From the NCBI RefSeq assembly GCF_013177675.1, contig NZ_CP042652.1:1984001-2048000 (forward strand): a stretch of 64,000 nucleotides of DNA, in the 5' to 3' direction. The notes beneath the pieces are model-generated. The model saw only the letters and a list, made by a program, of their open reading frames with translations, was not told the DNA's origin and did not search any database. The position numbers and the translations under genes were made by a program. This document shows, piece by piece, positions 40,059 to 49,388 of the stretch (its first letter is position 1; each line of letters opens with the position of its first letter). The DNA is from Arcobacter acticola. GTDB lineage: Bacteria > Campylobacterota > Campylobacteria > Campylobacterales > Arcobacteraceae.

Positions 40059-40729
40059 ATTATTCCACCTTGAGATAAAAATTCTTCTTTTGATATAGGA
40101 TTAAATTTCACTTTATATCCAACACTTAAAGGAGAAAGTTTCTCTAAGTTTTTATCAAAAAGTTCCATTGCAGTTCTACCTATAATATTCCAACCACCAG
40201 GACTTTGCTGTGGATAAACAGCTGTTTGAGTATCTGCAATTGCAACAGAACCTTTTGGAACACTTTTTCGTGGACTTGAAAGTCTAGGAACTGCAATTTT
40301 TTTATCAACACTTGCTAAAAAAGCAAAACCAGGAGAAAAACCTATTGCATAAACATCATATGATTTTGAAGAATGTATTCTTATAATTTCTTCTATTGAA
40401 AGATTAGTTTTTAAACTCATATCATTTAAATCTAAACCAACCTCATCTCCATAATATACATCAATATTTATTATTTCTTTTACACTATTATCTTGGTAAT
40501 CTAAATCTATATTATTTTTTAGTATTTCAACAAAAGAAGAATAATCATATTTAAAAATATCATACAAAATATAAATACTTGTATATGAAGGAATAATTTC
40601 TCTTATTCCCTCAATATTTAGATTTTTTAATGAAAAATATGCCTTCTGTACAATACTAGCAATATCTTCACTTATTTCATTTCCAAAATAAATAACTAAA
40701 GAATCAACAGAAGCTATTTTAAATATCAT
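40055..40729 (-). CDS. pxpB: 5-oxoprolinase subunit PxpB
   Basis: 224 aa, KipI-type domain: SPGFAFLASVDKKIAVPRLSSPRKSVPKGSVAIAD and YPQQSPGGWNIIGRT are the standard motifs. Overlaps pxpA and pxpC by 4 bases each, giving tight translational coupling and equal expression of the three subunits. Confidence 0.94.
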   Translation of the reverse strand: MIFKIASVDSLVIYFGNEISEDIASIVQKAYFSLKNLNIEGIREIIPSYTSIYILYDIFKYDYSSFVEILKNNIDLDYQDNSVKEIINIDVYYGDEVGLDLNDMSLKTNLSIEEIIRIHSSKSYDVYAIGFSPGFAFLASVDKKIAVPRLSSPRKSVPKGSVAIADTQTAVYPQQSPGGWNIIGRTAMELFDKNLEKLSPLSVGYKVKFNPISKEEFLSQGGII

Positions 40730-41463
40730 TCAGTGATTTCCTTTCTAAGGATTTTTATAAATTCTAAGGCATTTTTTGTATCACCATGAACACAAAGTAC
40801 ATCTGTAGCCAAAGATAACTCTTTTCCACTAATACTATTTAATGTACCTTTTTCTTTTAAATCTTTAATTCTCTTTATTACTAATTGCTCATCATCAATT
40901 ACAGCATTACTTTGTGATCTTGAAACCAAAGAGCCATCATCATTATAATTTCTATCCGCAAATACTTCATATAATAAAGAGATATTATAAGCTTTTGCAA
41001 TTAAAGCATACTCCTCATTTTTTGGACTTGACAGTATCATTAGTTTTATATTTTTATCATAAGAAGAAATTGCACTTAATATTGCTTTGAATACATTTTC
41101 ATTATTCATCATATCATGATACAAACCACCATGTGGTTTCACATAAGATACAGATGTACCATGTGCTTTACAAAAAGCATTTAATGCCCCTGTTTGATAT
41201 AAAACAATTGCACTTATTTCTTCATTAGAGCAAGACATACTTCTTCTACCAAATCCTACTAAATCTTGATAACCAGGATGGGCACCAATTGTTACGTTAT
41301 TTTTTTTTGCTAGAAGAACTGATTTATTCATAATAAGAGCATCACCTGCATGAAATCCACAAGCTAAATTTGCCATATCAATATATGGCATGATTTCCTC
41401 ATCTAATCCCATTTTCCAAATACCAAAACTTTCACCCATATCACAATTTAATTTTATACTCAT
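40726..41463 (-). CDS. pxpA: 5-oxoprolinase subunit PxpA (LamB/YcsF family)
   Basis: 245 aa. Family motifs LNCDMGESFGIWKMG, ANLACGFHAGD, GAHPGYQDLVGFGRR, KPHGGLYHDMM and CVHGD. First gene of pxpABC. Start ATG 41463 after AGGATGGAACAAA. The 150 bases upstream hold a hairpin and a copy of the direct-repeat motif also seen before dctP and the sensor kinase, so it probably has its own regulated promoter, with TATAGT as a -10 candidate. Confidence 0.94.
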   Translation of the reverse strand: MSIKLNCDMGESFGIWKMGLDEEIMPYIDMANLACGFHAGDALIMNKSVLLAKKNNVTIGAHPGYQDLVGFGRRSMSCSNEEISAIVLYQTGALNAFCKAHGTSVSYVKPHGGLYHDMMNNENVFKAILSAISSYDKNIKLMILSSPKNEEYALIAKAYNISLLYEVFADRNYNDDGSLVSRSQSNAVIDDEQLVIKRIKDLKEKGTLNSISGKELSLATDVLCVHGDTKNALEFIKILRKEITE

Positions 41464-41511
41464 TTTGTTCCATCCTATTTCTTTCGTTTACTATACCAAT
41501 TTTATTGTTTA

Positions 41512-41536
41512 GAAGTGTGAAATCAGTGAGTTTTTT
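41512..41536 (-). promoter_or_regulatory. Candidate regulator-binding direct repeat upstream of pxpA
   Basis: Minus strand CTCACTGATTTCACACTTC preceded by six A. It matches the motifs before dctP and the kinase gene (CTCACT, N5, C, W, CACTT), half-sites one helical turn apart. The end of the repeat is 17 bases from a TATAGT -10-like hexamer, so it covers the -35 region as an activator site would. Confidence 0.6.
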
Positions 41537-41580
41537 TTATTTAGATATTAAATTTTGAGAATTTTAGTTTTTTGAATATA

Positions 41581-41598
41581 CTGGGGAAAATTCCCCAG
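41581..41598. terminator. Hairpin after the TRAP operon
   Basis: CTGGGGAAAATTCCCCAG: a GC-rich stem in a very AT-rich setting, 15 bases beyond the dctM stop and before the pxpA promoter region. No good T run, so it may only partly stop transcription into pxpA. Confidence 0.55.
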
Positions 41599-41613
41599 TT
41601 AAAAAATCTAGAA

Positions 41614-42951
41614 TTATTTTGCAGTCATATATTTTGGTAAGAATTGTACGATTTCTGGGAAAAATGTTATTAAAACAACAGCCACAATCATTAATAAAAA
41701 GAATGGTAATGTAGCTTTTAATATATATTCAATTTTTTCTCCACTTATACTTTGTATTACAAACAATGAGAAGCCTACAGGTGGAGTTATTTGGGATAAT
41801 TCAACCATAAATACTAAGAAAATACCAAACCATAAAGGATCAAATCCAGCCATTACTATAATTGGTAATACAATTGGTAAAGTCATAACTACAATAGAAA
41901 TTCCATCAAGAATCATTCCTAAAATAATATACATTACTCCAATTATTAAAATCAACATCAAAGGACTTAAGCCTAATGTTCCTATAAATTCACTAATTGC
42001 CCTTGCAATTCCTAAAAATCCTACAACTTGTGATAAAAATCCAGCTCCAACTATTATAAAACTTATCATAATAGAAGTTTTTATAGTATTTAATAAAGCA
42101 TTTTTCATTACATCAAAGGTAAAGCTTTTAAAATAAACTGCTAAAACAACTGCACCTAAAACACCTAAAGAAGCAGCTTCTGTAGGAGTTGCAAGACCTC
42201 CATAAATAGAACCTAAAACAACAAGTATCAAAGAAAATACTGGAAACAAATCTTTTAATGAATGAATATAATCATTCATAGTATATTTAACGTTTTCTTC
42301 TGGAACTACACTTTTATCAATTCGCGAAACAATCATTATGTAAACAGAATAAAGTGTTGCAAGTAACAATCCAGGTAGTATTCCTGCCATAAAAAGCTTA
42401 CCTATTGATACATTAGATAATACTCCATAAATAATCATAATAAGAGAAGGAGGAATTAAAAAACCTAATGTTCCACTTCCAGCTAATGAGCCAAGAGCAA
42501 GTGATTTTGAATAACCTCTTTTTTTAAGTTCATCAAGTGTAATTTTTCCAACAGTTGCAGTGGTTGCTGAGCTTGAACCTGAGATTGCTGCAAAAAGTGA
42601 ACATGCAGCAACATTTACATGAAGAAGTTTTCCTGGAACAAAATTCAGCCAAGGAGTCAATCCATTTAAAAGACGTGTTGAAATTGATGATTTATATAAT
42701 ATTTCTCCCATTAAAATAAATATTGGTAAAGCTGCAAGAGACCATGAATTCAAAGAATCATACATTGATGAAGCTAATAAATCCCCAATTTTATCAAAAA
42801 TTGAAATAACAGGAGGAAGATTATTTTCAAATATCAACATACCAACAATACCAGTTAAAATAAGCGAAACTCCAATCCAGATAGAAGATAAAAGAAACAC
42901 AAACATAATAAAGATTAGAACAATTGATAAAACTAATGGATCAGATATCAT
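41614..42951 (-). CDS. dctM: TRAP transporter large permease (DctM type)
   Basis: 445 aa with 11-13 membrane segments and family motifs LPIFILMGEILYKS, SGSSSATTATVGKITLDELKKRGY, GTLGFLIPPSLIMIIYGVLS and PPVGFSLFVIQS. Carries the transport channel of a sodium-driven, binding-protein-dependent TRAP system. Overlaps dctQ by 11 bases. With pxpABC next to it, pyroglutamate or a related acid is a likely substrate. Confidence 0.93.
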   Translation of the reverse strand: MISDPLVLSIVLIFIMFVFLLSSIWIGVSLILTGIVGMLIFENNLPPVISIFDKIGDLLASSMYDSLNSWSLAALPIFILMGEILYKSSISTRLLNGLTPWLNFVPGKLLHVNVAACSLFAAISGSSSATTATVGKITLDELKKRGYSKSLALGSLAGSGTLGFLIPPSLIMIIYGVLSNVSIGKLFMAGILPGLLLATLYSVYIMIVSRIDKSVVPEENVKYTMNDYIHSLKDLFPVFSLILVVLGSIYGGLATPTEAASLGVLGAVVLAVYFKSFTFDVMKNALLNTIKTSIMISFIIVGAGFLSQVVGFLGIARAISEFIGTLGLSPLMLILIIGVMYIILGMILDGISIVVMTLPIVLPIIVMAGFDPLWFGIFLVFMVELSQITPPVGFSLFVIQSISGEKIEYILKATLPFFLLMIVAVVLITFFPEIVQFLPKYMTAK

Positions 42952-43426
42952 TTTTTAATCCTTTAATAACAAAGATTAAAACACTTAGTATAAATAAACT
43001 CAAGCCTAATGGCATAACTAATTGTGTTAAATATAATGGTGTTTGTGATACTGATTCAGAAAGCATTTCCATTTCATATGAATCAAAAGTAAATAAAATT
43101 GTGCGATAAAGTGCAAAAAGTAAAACAACAATAGTTATACTTCCTGCAAATATATCAATAAATTTATTTGATTTCTCACTCATTCTAGAAGTTAAAATAT
43201 TAATTCTAATATGTGCATTTTCTTTAAAAGTATAAGATAAACCTAAAAATACTGAAGCTAAAAATAAATATCCACTATACTCATCGGCAATAAGAGTAGA
43301 AGTATTAAAAAAATATCTAATGAAGATTTCTGTTAAAATTAACAAAACCAAGGAAACTAATAATATTGAAGATAAATAAGCGCCCCACAAAGAGAGCTTA
43401 TTTACTAAATTATAAAGTGTTTTCAT
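42941..43426 (-). CDS. dctQ: TRAP transporter small permease (DctQ type)
   Basis: 161 aa with four membrane segments, including LLVSLVLLILTEIFIRYFF and the FKENAHIRINILTSRMS loop typical of DctQ. Three bases from dctP and overlapping dctM; all three form one transcription unit. Confidence 0.9.
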   Translation of the reverse strand: MKTLYNLVNKLSLWGAYLSSILLVSLVLLILTEIFIRYFFNTSTLIADEYSGYLFLASVFLGLSYTFKENAHIRINILTSRMSEKSNKFIDIFAGSITIVVLLFALYRTILFTFDSYEMEMLSESVSQTPLYLTQLVMPLGLSLFILSVLIFVIKGLKNDI

Positions 43427-43429
43427 AAC

Positions 43430-44386
43430 TTATCTTCTATATTCTTCAAATATTTTTTTTGTTTCATCATCAGTATCAGCTAAATATTCTAGTAACAATT
43501 TATCTGCAACAATTGATAATTCTTTCTTTAAAGTTTCATTTGCTTCTGAAATTTTAATACCATTTTGAGCCATAGTATCAAGTGCATCTTTATCTTCACT
43601 TTTTACAACTTCCCATTGTTCTTTTTCAATTTCATCTGCTGCTTTTAATATTGCTTCTTGTTGAGATTTATCTAAAGAATTCCAATAGTCAAGATTAATA
43701 GTCACAGCTTGCAAAGGATAGGCATAACTAATTTTTGTAAAGTTGTTTAGAACTTCCCAAAATTTACCATCTTTACCTGATGTTGAAGAAGTGATAACTG
43801 AATCAACCATTCCCGTTCTAAGTGCTGAGTAAACCTCTCCCCAAGGAAGGGCAACTGCATTTCCCCCTGCACCATTTACAAAATCAGCAGAGTTTTTATC
43901 ATATGTTCTTGTTTTTACACCTTTAAAATCTTCAATAGATTCCATTTTTTTATTTGCATAAAATCCAGATGCTGGCCATGTTACACTATAAAGAAGTTTT
44001 TGATTCCATTTTTTAGCAGTATCTTCATACGCTGGTTTTGAAATTTGATAAAGTTTATATGCATCTTCATAAGAAGTTGCAATAAAAGGTAAAGCTGAGA
44101 TTCCAAAAACTTTTCCCCCACCTGCTGTAAAAGGAATAAACATATCAGCCATTGCAACTGTACCATCTTTTACTGCTTTTAAAGGATTACCTTTTACTAA
44201 AGAAGAACCTGGATGAACTGTAATATCAACACTACCTTTAGTGTAATCTTTTACTAATGAAGCAAATTTCTCGCTACCTTTTGTATGAAAATGATTTGCA
44301 CTTTCTCTTTCATTTAAATCCATTTTTACATTTGCTGCAAATACAGAACCTGTAAGAGTAGCGATTAATAGACATTTTTTAAACAT
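43430..44386 (-). CDS. dctP: TRAP transporter substrate-binding protein (DctP type)
   Basis: 318 aa. Signal peptide MFKKCLLIATLTGSVFAAN, then a DctP fold: KFASLVKDYTKGSVDITVHPGSSLVKGN, FKGVKTRTYDKNSADFVNGAGG with the ligand-binding Arg, and LPWGEVYSALRTGMVDSVITS. Binds the substrate in the periplasm and passes it to DctQM. ATG start with AAGGAG 6 bases upstream; first gene of the transport operon and preceded by the direct-repeat motif. Confidence 0.93.
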   Translation of the reverse strand: MFKKCLLIATLTGSVFAANVKMDLNERESANHFHTKGSEKFASLVKDYTKGSVDITVHPGSSLVKGNPLKAVKDGTVAMADMFIPFTAGGGKVFGISALPFIATSYEDAYKLYQISKPAYEDTAKKWNQKLLYSVTWPASGFYANKKMESIEDFKGVKTRTYDKNSADFVNGAGGNAVALPWGEVYSALRTGMVDSVITSSTSGKDGKFWEVLNNFTKISYAYPLQAVTINLDYWNSLDKSQQEAILKAADEIEKEQWEVVKSEDKDALDTMAQNGIKISEANETLKKELSIVADKLLLEYLADTDDETKKIFEEYRR

Positions 44387-44426
44387 TGTATCTCCTTATT
44401 TTTTATATAAGGACATCATAATAATT

Positions 44427-44452
44427 CAAAGTGAGCATTGAGTGAGTTTTTT
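44427..44452 (-). promoter_or_regulatory. Candidate regulator-binding direct repeat upstream of dctP
   Basis: Minus strand CTCACTCAATGCTCACTTTG preceded by six A. Two CTCACT half-sites 11 bases apart, same arrangement as before pxpA and the kinase gene. A TATATAA -10-like sequence lies about 19 bases downstream. Confidence 0.65.
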
Positions 44453-44461
44453 ACATAATTA

Positions 44462-45142
44462 TTAGGAATTTATTAATTTATACCCTTCTTGTGGTACATT
44501 AATAATCAAATCAATAGGTAATCTTTGTCTTAACTCTTTTATAAAAGTTTTTAATGCACTCATACTCATTAATTTATCTTTCCATATATACTCTTCTATT
44601 AAAGAGTATGTTAAAACTCTATTTCTATTTTCATGAAGTAAAAGTAAAAAATCTTTATCTCTTTTTCTCAAAATTATAATTTCATCTTTACAGTATAATT
44701 CACGTTTTTTCATATTAAAATAAATATCATCAGTGAATTTTATTTTATTTTCTAATCTGTCTCCAAAAGCTTTTATAATACCATTTAATAAACTTTCAGA
44801 AACCACAGGTTTTAAAATATAATGATTTATATTTAGATTTATTAAACTCAAAAGATACTCTTCACTTGAATATGCTGTTAACATAATAATAATTGTATTT
44901 AAGTCATTTTTTCTAATTTCAGAAATTAACTCAATCCCATTCTTTTTTGGCATTTCAATATCAGAAATTATAATACTAGGTTTATATTCATAATATAACT
45001 CATACCCCTCTTCACCATTTGATGCTTCATAAACATCAGCAAAATAATACTTTAAAGTATTAACTAATCTTTTTCTAATACCATCTTCATCTTCAACACA
45101 TAAAACTGTATAATTTTTTAATTGTTCTGTAATATCACTCAT
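44462..45142 (-). CDS. OmpR-type response regulator
   Basis: 226 aa. Receiver domain with Asp61 (IISDIEMP), Thr in MLTAYS and Lys in ILKPV, followed by a winged-helix Trans_reg_C domain (ELYCKDEIIILRKRDKDFLLLLHENRNRVLTYSLIEEYIW ... NVPQEGYKL). Start ATG 45142 overlaps the kinase stop by 8 bases. Likely regulator of the TRAP and pxp operons and its own operon; OmpR-type proteins bind tandem direct repeats about 11 bases apart, as seen here. Confidence 0.92.
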   Translation of the reverse strand: MSDITEQLKNYTVLCVEDEDGIRKRLVNTLKYYFADVYEASNGEEGYELYYEYKPSIIISDIEMPKKNGIELISEIRKNDLNTIIIMLTAYSSEEYLLSLINLNINHYILKPVVSESLLNGIIKAFGDRLENKIKFTDDIYFNMKKRELYCKDEIIILRKRDKDFLLLLHENRNRVLTYSLIEEYIWKDKLMSMSALKTFIKELRQRLPIDLIINVPQEGYKLINS

Positions 45143-46664
45143 TGTAAGCCTTGATTTTTACTTTAAAAATAGCGCCATCATCTACGTTTTCAACACTAAG
45201 CTCACCACCCATATTTTTCTCAATAATCATTTTTGACATATAAAGACCAAGTCCTGTTCCTTGTAAACTACTTTTTGTAGTGAAATATGGTTCAAAAATC
45301 AAATCTATATATTCATTTTCTACACCACCTGCATTATCTTTTATTGTAACAATTGCATAAGTATCTATGTAGTCTACTTCTAAATTAATTGTTGGATTTT
45401 TTATCTCTCTTTGAATTAAAGCATCTTTTGCATTCGACATAAGGTTTAATAACACTTGAGCAAATTCTCTTCTATACCCATATATTTCATAATTCATTTT
45501 AATATTATAATGTAAATCAATATTATGATTTTTAATGGAAGCATTTATTAAAGATATAGCTTCCATACAAGGGTCTTCTATATAAAAATGTACTTTTTGT
45601 TTATCTGGCTTAAAAAAATTCCTAAAATCATCAATAGTATATGACATAAATTGAATAAGTTTATTAGACTCTTCAATTGATTCTTTTATCATCTTATCAT
45701 CTACTTTTTTAAATTTTGAAGCTGTTTCTAACTCCATAAGTATTCCAGCTACTTCACTTAAAGGTTGTCTCCATTGATGAGCTATCATTGATAGCATTGT
45801 TCCCATTCGTGCAAGTCTTGATTGATGAAGCATTGCTCTATCTTTTTTTTGAGCTTCTTCAATTGCAATTTGAATTTTTTCTTCTAAATTTTTATTTATA
45901 TCTTCAAGTAAAAGTTCTTTTTTCTTCACGTTTTCTTGATATTTCTGAAATACTTCTGTAATTTTTTTTGACATGAGAAAAGATAATAAGCTAATAATTA
46001 AAATAATAAGAAAAGAAATAAATACAATCAATCTAACATATTTATCAATTTTTTCTTCTAATAACTTTTTATTCTGAAAAATAGATTTTTGAATATCATC
46101 AACATAAAGACCAGCACCTATTACCCAATTATACTTTTCATATAATCTAAAAAAACCAAGTTTTTTTGAAAAACTAACTTCTCCAGGTTTTTGCCAAAAA
46201 TATTCTATAAATACGCCCTTTGGACTTTTTACTGTTTTGTCAATAAACTCTTTTGTTATAAAAGTTCCTATAGCATCTGTTAAGTCAATATCATAAGTGT
46301 TTAATCTATCTTGTCTAAAAGGATGGGCTTTTAAATAATAATTTGTATCATGTATCCAGATATAGCCATGTTTACCATAACGAATAGTTTCAGTATATTT
46401 CAAAATTTCATTTTTTAATTCATTATCATTTAATTTTGTATTATGATTTACATGAAACTCTATGTAGTTGACAATATAATCAACCTCTTTTTTTAAAATA
46501 TCTTCTTGTCTTTGAAGATACTCTTTTTCAAGCCTAATGCTTTCTTCTTCAAAATAATTATATTGATTTTGTATAAAAAAATATATAGTGAAAAAAGCTA
46601 CTAAAAGAACTGTAATAATAGGTGTTAAAATAATTAATTTTGGTATATTTCTTTCTGAAAACAA
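45135..46664 (-). CDS. Cache-domain sensor histidine kinase
   Basis: 509 aa. Transmembrane helix at about 12-32, a periplasmic sCache_2 domain (about 75-200: TIRYGKHGYIWIHDTNYYLKAHP, YNWVIGAGLYVDDI), a second transmembrane helix at about 213-232, a coiled coil, phospho-acceptor His in MIAHQWRQPLSEVAG and a HATPase_c domain (LLNLMSNAKDA, DNAGGVE, GTGLGLYM). TTG start at 46664 with GGGAG upstream. Cache domains of this type bind organic acids; with the TRAP and pxp genes beside it, it probably detects the transported acid. Confidence 0.92.
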   Translation of the reverse strand: MFSERNIPKLIILTPIITVLLVAFFTIYFFIQNQYNYFEEESIRLEKEYLQRQEDILKKEVDYIVNYIEFHVNHNTKLNDNELKNEILKYTETIRYGKHGYIWIHDTNYYLKAHPFRQDRLNTYDIDLTDAIGTFITKEFIDKTVKSPKGVFIEYFWQKPGEVSFSKKLGFFRLYEKYNWVIGAGLYVDDIQKSIFQNKKLLEEKIDKYVRLIVFISFLIILIISLLSFLMSKKITEVFQKYQENVKKKELLLEDINKNLEEKIQIAIEEAQKKDRAMLHQSRLARMGTMLSMIAHQWRQPLSEVAGILMELETASKFKKVDDKMIKESIEESNKLIQFMSYTIDDFRNFFKPDKQKVHFYIEDPCMEAISLINASIKNHNIDLHYNIKMNYEIYGYRREFAQVLLNLMSNAKDALIQREIKNPTINLEVDYIDTYAIVTIKDNAGGVENEYIDLIFEPYFTTKSSLQGTGLGLYMSKMIIEKNMGGELSVENVDDGAIFKVKIKAYNE

Positions 46665-46698
46665 AAGTACTCCCTATAAAAAATCTACTTTATCCAAA

Positions 46699-46724
46699 TC
46701 AAGTGAGATTAAAGTGAGTTTTTT
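46699..46724 (-). promoter_or_regulatory. Candidate regulator-binding direct repeat upstream of the sensor kinase
   Basis: Minus strand CTCACTTTAATCTCACTTGA preceded by six A, matching the other two copies. Location 35 bases before the kinase start suggests autoregulation of the two-component system. Confidence 0.65.
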
Positions 46725-46803
46725 ATTATTTAACAAAATAAATTAATTTTTAAGGCATTAAATAATATAAGCTAGTGATTAACTAGAGATAAAAGAGAGA
46801 TGA

Positions 46804-47421
46804 ATGAAAAAAGAAAAAGTTATATGTAAAGATAAAATTGCAGTTGATTTTAATGATGGGAAAGAGTTACTACAAGATTTAGGAAAAAGTGTTACAATAT
46901 TTGGAAGTGCAAGAACTTCTAGCGATGACAAATATGCAAAATTAGCAGAAAAATTAGCATTTAGACTTTCAAAGAAAAATATAAATGTAATTACAGGTGG
47001 TGGTAATGGCATTATGCAAGCTGCTAATAAAGGTGCTTTTGAAGCAAAAACAGCTGAATCAATTGGACTTAGCATTTATTTACCAAATGAAAAAACAAAA
47101 AATGAATATATTACAAAAGGTTTAACTTTTAACTACTTTTTTTCAAGAAAATATATGTTAGTAAAATACTCAAAAGCTTGTGTTATTTTTCCAGGAGGAT
47201 TTGGGACATTAGATGAGATGTTTGAAGTTTTAACACTTACACAAACTGGAAAATTAAATGGTTTTAAGATTTATTTAGTTGGATGTGATTATTGGAAATA
47301 TCTAATAAAATTTATAGAAAAATCTTTATATAAAGAAAATATGATTGATAAAGAGGATTTAAATATTATTACTTTAACAGATAATATTAAACAAATTGAG
47401 AAAGAGATTGTGTTATTATAA
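46804..47421 (+). CDS. LOG family protein
   Basis: 205 aa Rossmann-like fold with the nucleotide-binding motif PGGFGTLDEMFE (about 129-140) and GGGNGIMQAANKGAF. LOG family members are cytokinin riboside 5'-monophosphate phosphoribohydrolases or nucleotide 5'-monophosphate nucleosidases. Start ATG 46804. Divergent from the kinase operon. Confidence 0.9.
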   Translation: MKKEKVICKDKIAVDFNDGKELLQDLGKSVTIFGSARTSSDDKYAKLAEKLAFRLSKKNINVITGGGNGIMQAANKGAFEAKTAESIGLSIYLPNEKTKNEYITKGLTFNYFFSRKYMLVKYSKACVIFPGGFGTLDEMFEVLTLTQTGKLNGFKIYLVGCDYWKYLIKFIEKSLYKENMIDKEDLNIITLTDNIKQIEKEIVLL

Positions 47422-47458
47422 ACATAAATATGTGTACAAAAATAAAAAAGGATGAGTT

Positions 47459-49369
47459 ATGAAAAAAATCTTACTAATAACGTTTTTTCTTACAATTTTT
47501 TTGTATGCACAAAATGATAAAAAGATAACTTTACAATTAAATTGGTTAAATCAATTCCAATTTGCCGGTTATTATATGGCAAAAGAAAAAGGTTTCTACA
47601 AAGACGTAAATTTAGATGTACAAATAAAAGAATCAAATTTTAACACCGATGTAATAAAAGAAATAGAAAGCAAAAATGCAGATTTTGCAGTTGGAAGATC
47701 TTCATTAATAATTGAAAAAATAAATGGAAAAGATATTGTTGCATTATGTGCTATTTATCAAGAATCTCCTCTTATACTTTTAGTAAAAAAAGATTCAAAT
47801 ATAAATAGTGTAAAAGATTTAAGAAATAAAAAAATCATGATTACTCCAGATGCAAGATATTCAGCCCCAGTGTTAGCAATGTTAAGTGCAAATGAGCTTA
47901 CAATAAATGATTTTATGGTACAAAAACACTCTTTTGATATTAATGACTTAATCAATAGAAAAACAGATGCAATGGCTTCTTATATCTCAAATGAACCTAT
48001 TCTATTAAATGAAAAAGGAATTGAATATACAATATTTAATCCTAAAGATTTCGGATTTGATTTATATAGTGATATTTTATTTAGCTCTTCAGAATATATA
48101 AAAAACAATCCAAAAATAACAAAAGATTTTTATGAAGCAAGTTTAAAAGGTTGGAAATATGCCTTTGAAAATTTAGCTGAAACTGCTGAAATAATATATT
48201 CAAAATATAATACTCAAAATAAAACATTTACTCATTTAGTAAAAGAAGGTGAAGTTTTAAAAAAACTTGCATATACAGGAAACAATGAACTAGGTGATTT
48301 CAATGATAACAAATTAAAAAATATAGCAAATGTTTTTAAATTATTTGGCTTAGTAAATAAAGATTTAGATCTAAAAGAATTCATATATAAAGAAAACAAA
48401 CCTAAAATTATAAACCTAGAAATTTCAAAACAAGAAAAAAATATAATCATAACAATTTTAATTTCATTATTTTTAATTTTTTCTTTAATTATAATTTTAT
48501 TGAGAAAGAACTCTCAAACAAAAAAACTTTTACAGACTGTTATAAACTCTTCTGATGATTTGATTTATTATAAAGATAGTAAATTAAGATATATTGGTTG
48601 TAATAAAAGTTTTGAAAATTTACTTGCTAAAAAAGAAAGTGAGATTATTGGTAAAAATGATTTTGAACTCTTTGAAGAAGATCTTGCCAAAGTTTTCAGA
48701 AGAGAAGATTTTGAGGTACTTGATGAGAATAATTTAATCACAAGCAATGAATGGATTATATTTGGTCATAAAAGAATTTTTTTTCAGACTAAAAGAATAC
48801 CTTTTATATACAAAAATAAAAAAATAGGAATCTTAGGCATTGCAAGGGACATAACAGGTTTATATGAAATTCAAGAAAAATTAAAAAAACAAACTTATTA
48901 TGATGAACTTACAAAAATATTTAATAGAAAAGCTTATAATGAGAGAATTCAAGAAAAATTTGATTTATTTGATAGATATGATACTAATTTTACAATAGCA
49001 ATGTATGATATAGATGATTTTAAAAAAATAAATGACACCTATGGACACGATATAGGAGATAAAGTTTTAGTAGAAATCACTAATGAAGTAAAATCAATTA
49101 TTAGAAAAACTGACTTCTTATTTAGAGTTGGTGGGGAAGAGTTTGTTATTATTTTTGATAAAATATCACTTGATGAATCTTATGATATTGCAGAAAAAAT
49201 TAGAATTAATGTTTCAAAAATGCAAATTATTGAAAATGAAAAAATTACAATAAGTATGGGTATCACGCAAGCAATAGCAAATGACAATCCTCAATCTATT
49301 TATGAAAGGGTTGATAAGCTAATGTATCAATCAAAAAGAAACAATAAAAATCAAACCACAAAGGGTTGA
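47459..49369 (+). CDS. NMT1-sensor / PAS / GGDEF diguanylate cyclase
   Basis: 636 aa, intact. Signal peptide, NMT1/THI5-like periplasmic domain (LNWLNQFQFAGYYMAKEKGF, about 25-310), a transmembrane helix at about 325-345, a PAS domain (about 355-475) and an active-type GGDEF (RVGGEEFVIIF, about 560). Makes c-di-GMP in response to a periplasmic ligand, perhaps a pyrimidine-like or sulfonate-like compound as for other NMT1 proteins; the ligand is not known. Same sensor family as the split kinase at 19428 but a different output. Confidence 0.92.
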   Translation: MKKILLITFFLTIFLYAQNDKKITLQLNWLNQFQFAGYYMAKEKGFYKDVNLDVQIKESNFNTDVIKEIESKNADFAVGRSSLIIEKINGKDIVALCAIYQESPLILLVKKDSNINSVKDLRNKKIMITPDARYSAPVLAMLSANELTINDFMVQKHSFDINDLINRKTDAMASYISNEPILLNEKGIEYTIFNPKDFGFDLYSDILFSSSEYIKNNPKITKDFYEASLKGWKYAFENLAETAEIIYSKYNTQNKTFTHLVKEGEVLKKLAYTGNNELGDFNDNKLKNIANVFKLFGLVNKDLDLKEFIYKENKPKIINLEISKQEKNIIITILISLFLIFSLIIILLRKNSQTKKLLQTVINSSDDLIYYKDSKLRYIGCNKSFENLLAKKESEIIGKNDFELFEEDLAKVFRREDFEVLDENNLITSNEWIIFGHKRIFFQTKRIPFIYKNKKIGILGIARDITGLYEIQEKLKKQTYYDELTKIFNRKAYNERIQEKFDLFDRYDTNFTIAMYDIDDFKKINDTYGHDIGDKVLVEITNEVKSIIRKTDFLFRVGGEEFVIIFDKISLDESYDIAEKIRINVSKMQIIENEKITISMGITQAIANDNPQSIYERVDKLMYQSKRNNKNQTTKG

Positions 49370-49388
49370 TTTTTAACTATTTCTAGCT

